A stretch of DNA of 64,000 nt from Mycolicibacterium diernhoferi. Lineage in GTDB: Bacteria > Actinomycetota > Actinomycetes > Mycobacteriales > Mycobacteriaceae. Below the pieces are notes generated by a model. That model was not told the origin of the DNA, made no database searches, and worked only from the letters and a program-made list of their open reading frames with translations. How positions within the stretch are numbered: position 1 is the stretch's first letter; every line of letters begins with the position of its first letter. The DNA lies in assembly GCF_019456655.1 (NCBI RefSeq), contig NZ_CP080332.1, positions 2,542,001-2,606,000 of the forward strand. Direction: 5' to 3'. Positions 15,924-23,666 of the stretch are shown here, in pieces. Made by a program: the position numbers and the translations under genes.

Positions 15924-16232
15924 ATGACGGTACTGATGCGCGAAGTGATCGGCGACGTACTGCGCGAGGCCCGGACCGGGCAGGGACGCACCCTTCGTGA
16001 GGTGTCCGACGCCGCGCGGGTCAGCCTGGGCTATCTCTCGGAAGTGGAACGCGGCCGCAAAGAGGCCTCCAGTGAGCTGCTGAACGCGATCTGCGAGGCC
16101 CTCGACATCCCGATGTCGCGGGTGCTGTTCAGCGCGGGGGAGCAGATGGCCCGCAACGAAGGGGTCGTCACCGGGATCGACGCCGCGACCAAGGTCGTCA
16201 TCCCGCAGGTTGTGTCCATGGCGGTGGCCTGA
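15924..16232 (+). CDS. clgR: HTH-type transcriptional activator ClgR
   Basis: 102 residues, XRE-type helix-turn-helix at about residues 10-65 ([21 protein letters not shown]). ClgR activates clp protease genes and the Psp envelope-stress system in actinobacteria. ATG 15924 is used; ATG 15936 is possible. The C-terminus ends in small hydrophobic residues (VVSMAVA), like the degradable tails of ClgR proteins that are themselves Clp substrates. It heads the clgR-pspA-pspM operon and has a SigE-type promoter directly upstream. Confidence 0.95.
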   Translation: MTVLMREVIGDVLREARTGQGRTLREVSDAARVSLGYLSEVERGRKEASSELLNAICEALDIPMSRVLFSAGEQMARNEGVVTGIDAATKVVIPQVVSMAVA

Positions 16233-16314
16233 CCCGGTGCCGAACCGATAGGTTGGCACCCAAGAAATTGCACACTGCAGTTGCGCACACTCGACCACAC
16301 GAAGGCGGAATGAA

Positions 16315-17124
16315 ATGGCCAACCCGTTCGTCAAGGCGTGGAAGTACCTCATGGCGCTGTTCAGCTCGAAGGTCGACGAGTACGCCGATCCGAAGGTGCA
16401 GATCCAGCAGGCCATCGAGGACGCCCAGCGTCAGCACCAGGCGCTGACCCAGCAGGCCGCCCAGGTCATCGGTAACCAGCGCCAGCTGGAGATGCGGCTG
16501 AACCGCCAGCTCGCCGACATCGAGAAGCTCCAGGCCAATGTGCGCCAGGCGCTCACCCTGGCCGATCAGGCCGCGGCCAACGGTGACGCGGCGAAGGCCA
16601 CCGAATACACCAACGCCGCCGAGGCTTTCGCCGCCCAGCTGGTGACCGCCGAGCAGAGCGTCGAGGACCTCAAGGCCCTGCACGACCAGTCGCTGCAGGC
16701 CGCCGGCCAGGCCAAGAAGGCCGTCGAGCAGAACTCGATGATGCTGCAGCAGAAGATCGCCGAGCGCACCAAGCTGCTGTCCCAGCTCGAGCAGGCCAAG
16801 ATGCAGGAGCAGGTCAGCAAGTCGCTGCGGTCGATGAGTGAGATCTCCGCGCCGGGCACCACCCCCAACCTCGACGAGGTCCGGGAGAAGATCGAGCGCC
16901 GCTACGCGAACGCGATGGGCGCCACCGAGCTCGCGCAGAACTCGGTGCAGGGCCGCATGATGGAGGTCCAGCAGGCCAGCGTGCAGATGGCCGGGCACTC
17001 CCGCCTCGAGCAGATCCGCGCCTCGATGCGTGGTGAAGCACTGCCGTCCGGCGGCGCCACCGCCCCGGCCACCCCCGCCGCCAACCCGCCCGCGGCGACC
17101 CCGGAAAACCCACTGCCCCAATAG
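16315..17124 (+). CDS. pspA: Phage-shock protein A (PspA/IM30 family)
   Basis: 269 residues, almost entirely coiled-coil with many Gln/Ala heptads (about residues 25-225), typical of PspA/IM30/Vipp1. It begins [27 protein letters not shown] with an amphipathic N-terminal helix that binds stressed membranes. A low-complexity Pro/Ala tail (about 240-269) is common in mycobacterial forms (Rv2744c, 35-kDa antigen). It also restrains ClgR in M. tuberculosis. AAGGCGGAA precedes the ATG. A TAGGTT element about 65 bp upstream may give an extra promoter. Confidence 0.95.
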   Translation: MANPFVKAWKYLMALFSSKVDEYADPKVQIQQAIEDAQRQHQALTQQAAQVIGNQRQLEMRLNRQLADIEKLQANVRQALTLADQAAANGDAAKATEYTNAAEAFAAQLVTAEQSVEDLKALHDQSLQAAGQAKKAVEQNSMMLQQKIAERTKLLSQLEQAKMQEQVSKSLRSMSEISAPGTTPNLDEVREKIERRYANAMGATELAQNSVQGRMMEVQQASVQMAGHSRLEQIRASMRGEALPSGGATAPATPAANPPAATPENPLPQ

Positions 17125-17135
17125 GATTGATTGAT

Positions 17136-17960
17136 ATGGCGAGCGGATACAAGACGACGCAGCAACGCGGCTGGCGGGCGCTTCTCGCCCGCGGGGTGCA
17201 GGGCGGCATCGACACCGCTGCCGAGTACTCCGGTTTGCTGGCCGAAAAGCTCGCCATGATGTCCGATCCGCGGGCCAAGCTGCTGCGCAAGCGGCGCTGG
17301 GCGCTGCGACTGGCGGTGTTCTTCGGCGTCAGCAGCCTGTTCTGGGTGCTGGTGACCGCCGTCCTGGCGTCCTGGAGCACCCCGGTGTGGGCACTGATCG
17401 TGACCGGCGTGATCGCCTCCGGTGCGGCGTTCCCGGCCACGTGGGCGTTCCTGCGCTACCGGTGGCTGCGCGCCGAACCGCTGCCCGCCGGCCCGGCCGC
17501 CCGCCGGATGCCGCCCTACGGGTCCGCTGCGCGTAAGCCGATGGCGGCGCTGGCGTCCTCCGAGCGGGGGCTCTACTCACTGCTGGGTGTGCTGCAGCGG
17601 GGCAGGATGCTGCCTGCCGAGGACCTCAAGGACATCGCCGACGCGGCCGGGCAGACCGCGGCCACCATGGCGGCCACCGCCAACGAGGTGGTGGCCATGG
17701 AGCGCGCCGGGGCGTCCTCACCGCGGTCGCGGGCACACCTGGCGGCGACCATCGGCGCTTACACGGCCCAGCTGCACCACGGCGCCCGCCAGTACGACGA
17801 GATGGTGACCGCGGCGGCTCAATTGGTGTCCTCGCTGAACGCCGGTCCGCACGCGGTGCCCGGGGCGCGGCGCTACCGTGACGAGCTGGTCGAGGCCACC
17901 GACCGGCTCCAGGGCTGGGCACAGGCCTACAACGAACTGGGGCAGTTGCGCGGGGCCTGA
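17136..17960 (+). CDS. pspM: PspM, membrane partner of PspA
   Basis: 274 residues. Two adjacent hydrophobic segments lie at about 61-80 and 85-105 with a basic patch before them (LLRKRRWALR). The rest is a soluble helical domain. Position directly after pspA, 11 bp away, and the overall design match Rv2743c (PspM), which tethers PspA at the membrane and binds ClgR-PspA complexes. ATG 17136 is used rather than the TTG 9 bp upstream. Confidence 0.85.
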   Translation: MASGYKTTQQRGWRALLARGVQGGIDTAAEYSGLLAEKLAMMSDPRAKLLRKRRWALRLAVFFGVSSLFWVLVTAVLASWSTPVWALIVTGVIASGAAFPATWAFLRYRWLRAEPLPAGPAARRMPPYGSAARKPMAALASSERGLYSLLGVLQRGRMLPAEDLKDIADAAGQTAATMAATANEVVAMERAGASSPRSRAHLAATIGAYTAQLHHGARQYDEMVTAAAQLVSSLNAGPHAVPGARRYRDELVEATDRLQGWAQAYNELGQLRGA

Positions 17961-17995
17961 TTCGGCGGGTGGGAGCGACAGCGACTCGGGGCAAC

Positions 17996-18406
17996 TCAGA
18001 TGTCGTGGGTGCCCAGTTCCGCCGATTCCGGTCGGGCCCCGTAGCGGTCGATATAGGACTGGTGCTTGGCGGCGTCGCGCTTGCGGGCCAGGGCATCGAC
18101 CAGCGACGGGTCCAGCCCGTGCGCCCGCAACATGTGCCGGCGCCAGATCTTGTTCAGCGCATGCGAGAAGTAGACGAACGGGATGAGGATCGGCACCGTC
18201 ATCGACAGGTGCACGTACAAGGTCGTCGGGATCAGCCAGAACGGCGCCAGGACCAGCACAGCGGGCACCAGGACCCGCAGCATCACCCGGCGGGTGGCAC
18301 CCGGGCCGGCCAGGTCGTTTCGCACCCAGTCGAGCATGGCGGGCGGCAGCGGCTTACCGAGGCAGTACCTGATCAGCTGGAACAGATTGGGCTTGCTTGT
18401 GCTCAT
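17996..18406 (-). CDS. DUF5313 membrane protein
   Basis: 136 residues. Two hydrophobic segments at about residues 40-60 and 64-84 are flanked by charged ends. The N-terminal PNLFQLIRYCLGKPLPPAMLDWVRNDLAGPGA is the hallmark of the DUF5313 family found in mycobacteria. The function is unknown. It is convergent with pspM and about 5 bp downstream of ephG on the same strand, so probably co-transcribed with it. Confidence 0.75.
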   Translation of the reverse strand: MSTSKPNLFQLIRYCLGKPLPPAMLDWVRNDLAGPGATRRVMLRVLVPAVLVLAPFWLIPTTLYVHLSMTVPILIPFVYFSHALNKIWRRHMLRAHGLDPSLVDALARKRDAAKHQSYIDRYGARPESAELGTHDI

Positions 18407-18411
18407 CGAGC

Positions 18412-18855
18412 TCAGAGTCTAGGGCGCAACCCGGGAATCACCGCGCCGATCACCCCGCGGACCAGCGCCTTGGCCATGTCGAACTGGTCGAAGTAATCCC
18501 GCCACAGGGTGATGCGGCCGTCGTGCACCTCGAACACCCCGCACACCCAGAACTTCAGGACGACGGGACCGATCCGGATCACGTCGGTGCGTTCGTTGAG
18601 CACGCTGACCCCGTCGGCGGCGCTGCGGTGGATCTTGACGTCGAAGCCCAGGTTGCGCCCCTCCATACCCTTGAACAGCTTCAGGGTGCGGGCGCGGCCG
18701 TGGATGGTCGGCAGGCCGACGTTCTGGTAGACGAGGTTCTCGTCGAGCAGGTCGGCCGCGGTGTCCAGGTCGGGTCCGCGCAACGAGAACAAGAAGCGAT
18801 CCACCGTCGCGATGTTGTCGGTACCTGTGCCGGTCGGTGCCACCGGGTCGGTCAT
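18412..18855 (-). CDS. ephG: Limonene-1,2-epoxide hydrolase-type epoxide hydrolase
   Basis: 147 residues, SnoaL/LEH-like cone fold. The family's active-site residues are recognisable: Tyr and Asn in LVYQNVG, Arg and Asp in NERTDVI, and Asp in WRDYFDQFD. This arrangement activates water against an epoxide, so the enzyme is probably catalytic. It corresponds by position and motif to Rv2740 (EphG), which hydrolyses lipid and cholesterol-derived epoxides. It is divergent from the glycosyltransferase gene, 42 bp away. Confidence 0.9.
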   Translation of the reverse strand: MTDPVAPTGTGTDNIATVDRFLFSLRGPDLDTAADLLDENLVYQNVGLPTIHGRARTLKLFKGMEGRNLGFDVKIHRSAADGVSVLNERTDVIRIGPVVLKFWVCGVFEVHDGRITLWRDYFDQFDMAKALVRGVIGAVIPGLRPRL

Positions 18856-18897
18856 GCCTCTCAGGGTAGAGCGTCTCGGCTGTGACAGGGTGATGTT

Positions 18898-20070
18898 GTG
18901 AAGGTAGCCGTGGTCGCCGGACCCGATCCCGGTCATGCATTCCCGGCCATTGCGCTGTGCCTGCGCTTCCTGGCCGCGGGAGATTCCCCGACGCTGTTCA
19001 CCGGGGAGCAGTGGCTCGACACCGCCCGCGCGGCGGGCGTCGACGCCGAGCTGCTGGCGGGTCTGGATCCCGACGACGGTGACGACGATCAGGACGCCGG
19101 GGCCAAGATCCACCACCGGGCGGCCCGGATGGCGGTGCTCAACGCGCCCGCCATGGGCACGCTGGCACCGGATCTGGTGTGCTCGGACGTGATCACCGCG
19201 TGCGGCGGGATGGCCGCCGAACTGCTCGGCCTGCCGTGGGTCGAAGTCGACCCGCACCCGCTCTATCTGCCGTCCAAGGGGTTGCCCCCGGTGGGCAGTG
19301 GTCTGGCCCCCGGCGTCGGTCTGCGTGGCCGGGTCCGCGACACGGTGTTGCGGACACTGACCGCACGTTCGATCCGGGCCGGGAACCGGGACCGGGCGGC
19401 GGCCCGGGCGGGTATCGGTCTGCCCGCGCGCGATCCGGGTCCGATGCGGCGTCTGATCGCGACGCTGCCGGCGTTGGAGGTCGAGCGCCCGGACTGGCCG
19501 GAGGAGGCCGTCCTGGTCGGACCGCTGCATTTCGAGCCGACCGAGGCGGTGCTGACGCCGCCGCCGGGGCGGGGCCCGCTGGTGATGGTCGCGCCGTCGA
19601 CGGCGACCACCGGCACCACCGGCCTCGCCGAACTCGCGTTGAGCGCATTGGCGCCCGGGCGCGGGCTGCCGGCGGGCCTGCGGGTGGCGGTATCGCGGTT
19701 GGGCGGTGACGCATTGGCGGTGCCGGACTGGGCGGTGGTCGGCCTCGGACGCCAGGACGAACTGCTCGCCCACGCCGATGTGCTGGTGTGCGGGGGAGGC
19801 CACGGCATCGTGGCCAAATCGCTGCTGCACGGCGTGCCACTGGTTACCGTGCCCGGTGGCGGGGACCAGTGGGAGATCGCCAATCGTGTTGTCCGGCAAG
19901 GTAGCGGCCGGCTGATCCGGCCGCTGACGGCCGAGGCGTTGACCGCCGCCGTCGGCGAGGTCCTCGCCGACCCGACGTACCGGGCCGCCGCCGAACGGGC
20001 CCGGGCCGGGGCGGACGCGGTGGCCGATCCGGTACGGGTGTGCCATGACGCGCTCGGAGCGACTCGGTAG
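18898..20070 (+). CDS. UGT/MurG-like glycosyltransferase
   Basis: 390 residues, GT-B fold. The N-terminal domain starts VAVVAGPDPGHAFPAIAL, the glycine-rich acceptor-domain start of GT1/GT28 enzymes. The C-terminal half has the nucleotide-sugar signature VCGGGHGIVAKSLLHGVPLV followed by GDQWE. It corresponds to Rv2739c. Donor and acceptor are unknown; a glycolipid or macrolide-like acceptor would be typical. GTG start. Confidence 0.85.
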   Translation: MKVAVVAGPDPGHAFPAIALCLRFLAAGDSPTLFTGEQWLDTARAAGVDAELLAGLDPDDGDDDQDAGAKIHHRAARMAVLNAPAMGTLAPDLVCSDVITACGGMAAELLGLPWVEVDPHPLYLPSKGLPPVGSGLAPGVGLRGRVRDTVLRTLTARSIRAGNRDRAAARAGIGLPARDPGPMRRLIATLPALEVERPDWPEEAVLVGPLHFEPTEAVLTPPPGRGPLVMVAPSTATTGTTGLAELALSALAPGRGLPAGLRVAVSRLGGDALAVPDWAVVGLGRQDELLAHADVLVCGGGHGIVAKSLLHGVPLVTVPGGGDQWEIANRVVRQGSGRLIRPLTAEALTAAVGEVLADPTYRAAAERARAGADAVADPVRVCHDALGATR

Positions 20071-20073
20071 GTT
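20068..20073 (+). promoter_or_regulatory. -10 box (TAGGTT) of a likely leaderless promoter
   Basis: TAGGTT includes the TAG stop of the glycosyltransferase gene and lies 6 nt before the GTG of the DUF3046 gene, so that small gene may also be transcribed on its own. Confidence 0.4.
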
Positions 20074-20079
20074 GGCCGG

Positions 20080-20274
20080 GTGCGTCTCACCGAGTTCAAC
20101 GAACGTGTCACCGGTCTGTTCGGTGGCGCCTACGGGGCGTCGGTGCTCGTCGACCACGTGTTGAGCGCGTTGGGCGGGCGCACCGCGGCCCAGGCCATCG
20201 AGGCCGGGGTGGATCCGCGCACCGTGTGGCGGGCGCTGTGCGCCGACTTCGATGTGCCGCGCGATCAGTGGTGA
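20080..20274 (+). CDS. DUF3046 family protein
   Basis: 64 residues: MRLTEFNERV at the N-terminus, DHVLSALGGRTAAQAIEAG in the middle and a VDPRTVWRALCADFDVP end. All are typical of DUF3046, a small actinobacterial family (Rv2738c position, upstream of recA). Function is not known. In other mycobacteria recA-recX lies close by; here the hydrogenase cluster intervenes. Confidence 0.85.
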   Translation: MRLTEFNERVTGLFGGAYGASVLVDHVLSALGGRTAAQAIEAGVDPRTVWRALCADFDVPRDQW

Positions 20275-20319
20275 GAGCGGCATCTGTCGCTGCCGGCGTT
20301 TTCGGCGTATACCGGAGCT

Positions 20320-20523
20320 ATGGGTCTGGGTGATCATCCGATGCGGACACCGTTCTACGGGGTGCTGTTGGTGATCGCCGCGCTGGCGCTGTGCTGGCTG
20401 GCGGCATCCGTCCTGACCGGATGGCCGGTGGGGCTGGGATATGCCGCCGCCGTCGTCGTGGGCGTGATCGGGTTCGTCATGACGCTGCGGGATCTCGACA
20501 ACTTCCCGAACTGGCGTCGTTGA
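20320..20523 (+). CDS. Small membrane protein of unknown function
   Basis: 67 residues with two hydrophobic helices (about 12-33 and 36-55) and a soluble RDLDNFPNWRR end. CGGAGC lies just upstream of the ATG. The last 47 bp overlap the convergent DUF6390-type gene. No family recognised. Confidence 0.55.
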   Translation: MGLGDHPMRTPFYGVLLVIAALALCWLAASVLTGWPVGLGYAAAVVVGVIGFVMTLRDLDNFPNWRR

Positions 20524-21229
20524 GCCGAGCGCGAGCCGAGTTCACCAGCGCCAGCGTGGCCGTCGTCGCCGCCGCCAGCCCGGCGCATTCCGCCGCGGTC
20601 AGGGTCCCGCACGCCCAGTCCCAGTGCGCGGACACCGTGTCCCCGGGCCGCGGCATCGCTGCCAACGAGGCCCCGTCGCGGCTCCACCGCACCCGGTCTA
20701 CTGTCGGCGCCCCGAGTGCGAGCAGACCGTCCGCGTAGACCAACGGTCGCGATGTGATCACCGCGTGCTCGTCGGTGACCGATTCCACGACACCGGAGCG
20801 GATGCGGCAGTTCTGCATGATCCGCACCGGGGTCACCGGGTCGCGATCCAGGAACCGCACCCACGGGTAGACCACGAAGACATGGAAGCTGTGGTGCGCC
20901 AGCACACCTTCCGGCCCGGTCAGCTCCGCCAGCAGACCGGTGGCCTGGCCGCCGAACGCGGTGCGTAACCGGTGCAGTAGCCCGTCGGGGTCGACCCGGT
21001 CCAGCAGATCGCCGCCGATCCAGTACGAGCGCACCACGGCGTCATCGAGCGGGTCGGCTCCGCCGACGGCATCGGCCAGCGCCTGGAGATACGGCCAGGC
21101 GCCGTCGAATTCCCGCGCGTGAGCGCTGAGGGTGCCGGCCTGCAACAACTCCGCCGGATCCGGCGGCCCGCAGTAGCCGAGTTCGTTCGGCGGGTAGGCA
21201 TACCGGGCGAACAGCGCGTCTCCGGTCAT
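20477..21229 (-). CDS. Hydrogenase-linked protein of unknown function (DUF6390 type)
   Basis: 250 residues, no membrane segment or signal. Recognisable points are FARYAYPPNELGYCGPPD at the N-terminus, HHSFHVFVVYPWVRFL in the middle and HWDWACGTLT near the C-terminus. I associate it with the DUF6390 proteins found at the end of actinobacterial Hhy hydrogenase operons. It is the last gene of the minus-strand cluster, starting one base after the hypE stop. Two conserved-looking Cys (in GYCGPP and WACG) and the HHSFH stretch could bind metal. No function is established. Confidence 0.65.
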   Translation of the reverse strand: MTGDALFARYAYPPNELGYCGPPDPAELLQAGTLSAHAREFDGAWPYLQALADAVGGADPLDDAVVRSYWIGGDLLDRVDPDGLLHRLRTAFGGQATGLLAELTGPEGVLAHHSFHVFVVYPWVRFLDRDPVTPVRIMQNCRIRSGVVESVTDEHAVITSRPLVYADGLLALGAPTVDRVRWSRDGASLAAMPRPGDTVSAHWDWACGTLTAAECAGLAAATTATLALVNSARARLNDASSGSCRDPAAS

Positions 21230-22294
21230 TCAGCAGATCCGCGGGAGCTGTTCACCGAGGGGGAGATCGACCACCCGGGTACCGCCCAGCGCGGTGCGGG
21301 CCACCACCATCCCCGGATGCTCGGCGACGCAGCGGCCGATCACCGCGGCCCGCACCCCGAGCGGATGGTCCAGCATGGCGGCCAGCACCCGTTTGGCGTC
21401 CCCGGGCGGCACGAACGCCAGCAGCTTGCCCTCGTTGGCGACCTGCAGCGGGTCCAGCCCGAGCAACCCGCACGCGTCACGCACCTCGGCCGGGATCGGG
21501 AGGGTGCGCTCATCGAGGGTCACACCCACCTGCGCGGCCCGCGCGATCTCGTTCAGCGTCGCGGCCACCCCGCCACGCGTCGGATCACGCAGCGCATGCA
21601 CGTCCGCTCCGGTATCGATCATGGCGGCCACCAGCCCGTGCAGCGGTGCGGTGTCGCTGGCGACGGTGGTCCCGAACTCCAGCCCCTCGCGGCAGCTCAT
21701 CACCGCCACCCCGTGCACACCGATATCGCCGCTGACGATGACCACGTCACCGGGCGCCGCCCGCTGTGGCCGGATGTCGGCGCGCGGGTCGACGACGCCG
21801 ATCCCGGTGGTGTTGATGAACACGCCGTCCCCGTGCCCGGTGTCGACGACCTTGGTGTCGCCGGTGACGAGTTTCACGCCCGCCGCCAGTGCGGCCGTGC
21901 CGACCGCCTGCGCGACATGCGCGATGTCCTGCAGAGCGGTGCCCTCCTCCAGGATGAACGCCGTCGACAGCACCAGCGGGCGCGCGCCGGCCATCGCGAG
22001 ATCGTTCACGGTGCCGTTCACCGCCAGATCGCCGATGGTGCCGCCGGGAAACGTCAACGGCTTCACCACGAACGAGTCGGTGGAGAACGCCAGCCGGGCA
22101 TCGCCGACCGTGATCACCGCCGCGTCGCCCAGCCCGGCCTCGGCGGCCGGGCCGAACGCCGGCAGAAAGAGGTGTTCGATCAGTTCGGCCGACATCGCCC
22201 CACCGCCGCCGTGTCCCATCACGATGTTCGGGGCGTCGCGCAACGGTGCCGGGCACACCCACGACTCGATGTCGATGGCGGGGGTCTCAGGCAT
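21230..22294 (-). CDS. hypE: Hydrogenase maturation factor HypE
   Basis: 354 residues, PurM/AIR synthetase-like ATPase. It dehydrates the HypF-derived thiocarboxamide on its own C-terminal Cys to a thiocyanate, the source of the CN ligands of the NiFe centre. The chain ends PRIC, the required terminal motif. [17 protein letters not shown] is the N-terminal ATP-binding stretch, and [11 protein letters not shown] is present. It overlaps hypD by 8 bp. Confidence 0.97.
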   Translation of the reverse strand: MPETPAIDIESWVCPAPLRDAPNIVMGHGGGGAMSAELIEHLFLPAFGPAAEAGLGDAAVITVGDARLAFSTDSFVVKPLTFPGGTIGDLAVNGTVNDLAMAGARPLVLSTAFILEEGTALQDIAHVAQAVGTAALAAGVKLVTGDTKVVDTGHGDGVFINTTGIGVVDPRADIRPQRAAPGDVVIVSGDIGVHGVAVMSCREGLEFGTTVASDTAPLHGLVAAMIDTGADVHALRDPTRGGVAATLNEIARAAQVGVTLDERTLPIPAEVRDACGLLGLDPLQVANEGKLLAFVPPGDAKRVLAAMLDHPLGVRAAVIGRCVAEHPGMVVARTALGGTRVVDLPLGEQLPRIC

Positions 22295-23387
22295 GGCTCA
22301 CCTCCAGCCGTCGATAGAGGTAGTAGGCGGCGCACGCGCCCTCCGAGGAGACCATCGTCGCGCCCAGCGGGTGGCGCGGGGTGCACTCGTGGCCGAAGGC
22401 GGCGCACTCGTGCGGCTTGATCAGGCCTTGCAGTACCTCGCCGGAACGGCAGATCGCCGACTCGGGGGTGCGGATCCCGGTGACCGAAAAGCGTTGTTCG
22501 GCATCGTATTCCCGGTAACCGGCCGACAGGCGCCAGCCGCTGCGCGGGATCATGCCGATGCCGCGCCAGGTGCGGTCGGTCACCTCGAAGACGTCGGCCA
22601 GCATGGCCTGGGCGGCGACGTTGCCCTGCGCCTGCACCGCGCGCGGATAGGCGTTCTCCAGATCGTGGCGTCCCGATTCCAGCTGGATCACCGTGCGCCG
22701 GATCCCTTCCAGGATGTCGAGCGGTTCGAATCCGGTGACCACGATCGGGATCCGGTATTTCTCGGTGAGCGGCGGATATTCACCGGTGCCCATCACACAG
22801 CAGACGTGTCCGGCCGCGAGGAACGCCTGCACCCGGCAGGTCGGCGACTCCATGATGGCCGCGATCGCCGGCGGAACCAGCACGTGCGAGACCAGCAGCG
22901 AGAAGTTCTCGATTCCGTGAAGTCTGGCCTGGTACACCGTCATCGCGTTGGCGGGAGCGGTCGTCTCGAATCCGATCCCGAAGAACACCACCTGCCGGTG
23001 CGGGTTCTCCCGGGCGATGGTCAGCGCGTCCAGCGGCGAATAGACCACCCGGACGTCACCGCCCTCGCTCTTGACCTGGAGCAGATCCTTCGCACTGCCC
23101 GGAACCCGCAGCATGTCGCCGAACGAGCAGAAGATCACCTCGGGTGAGGCGGCGATCTCCAGGGCCTTGTCGATCATCTCCAGCGGCGTCACGCACACCG
23201 GGCAGCCGGGGCCGTGGATCATCTCGATCTGATCGGGCAGGAGCTGGTCGATACCGTGACGGATGATCGAATGCGTCTGCCCGCCACAGACTTCCATGAT
23301 CGACCAGCGCCGGCTGGTGGCCGCCTTGATCTGGTCGACCAACCTGCCCGCCAGCTCGGGATCGCTGAACTCGTCCAAGTACTTCAT
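22287..23387 (-). CDS. hypD: Hydrogenase maturation factor HypD
   Basis: 366 residues. HypD carries a [4Fe-4S] cluster and holds the Fe(CN)2CO unit with HypC. Family signatures visible are [21 protein letters not shown] and the C-terminal Cys-rich stretch GECxxFGxxCTPxxPLGA (here [17 protein letters not shown]). It begins in a 4-nt ATGA overlap with hypC and is followed by hypE, so hypC-hypD-hypE are coupled. Confidence 0.97.
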   Translation of the reverse strand: MKYLDEFSDPELAGRLVDQIKAATSRRWSIMEVCGGQTHSIIRHGIDQLLPDQIEMIHGPGCPVCVTPLEMIDKALEIAASPEVIFCSFGDMLRVPGSAKDLLQVKSEGGDVRVVYSPLDALTIARENPHRQVVFFGIGFETTAPANAMTVYQARLHGIENFSLLVSHVLVPPAIAAIMESPTCRVQAFLAAGHVCCVMGTGEYPPLTEKYRIPIVVTGFEPLDILEGIRRTVIQLESGRHDLENAYPRAVQAQGNVAAQAMLADVFEVTDRTWRGIGMIPRSGWRLSAGYREYDAEQRFSVTGIRTPESAICRSGEVLQGLIKPHECAAFGHECTPRHPLGATMVSSEGACAAYYLYRRLEVSHA

Positions 23388-23650
23388 GGCCTCACCCCGG
23401 TTGTCGTGTCACCGAATTCCTGCTCGAGTACGCCGAGATGCGCGAACTCGGCCAGCGTGCGCAGCGCCGATTCCTCGTCGAGGCGCTGGATGGCGAACCC
23501 CACATGCACGATCACGTAGTCACCGACGGCCGCATCGGGGATGTACTGCAGGCAGACGTCCTTCTGGATGCCACCGAAGTCGACGAGCGACATCAGGGTG
23601 CCGTCCCGCTCGGCCAGACTCAGGATCTTTCCTGGAACAGCCAGACACAT
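23384..23650 (-). CDS. hypC: Hydrogenase maturation chaperone HypC (copy next to hypD)
   Basis: 88 residues, beginning MCLAVPGKI with the essential Cys2 after Met1. HypC binds the hydrogenase large-subunit precursor and shuttles the Fe(CN)2CO moiety with HypD. The C-terminus has the usual [19 protein letters not shown]. It lies 16 bp after hypF and overlaps hypD. A second HypC-like gene occurs just before hypF (25946-26182). Confidence 0.95.
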   Translation of the reverse strand: MCLAVPGKILSLAERDGTLMSLVDFGGIQKDVCLQYIPDAAVGDYVIVHVGFAIQRLDEESALRTLAEFAHLGVLEQEFGDTTTGVRP

Positions 23651-23666
23651 CGGAGTTCTCCTTCTC

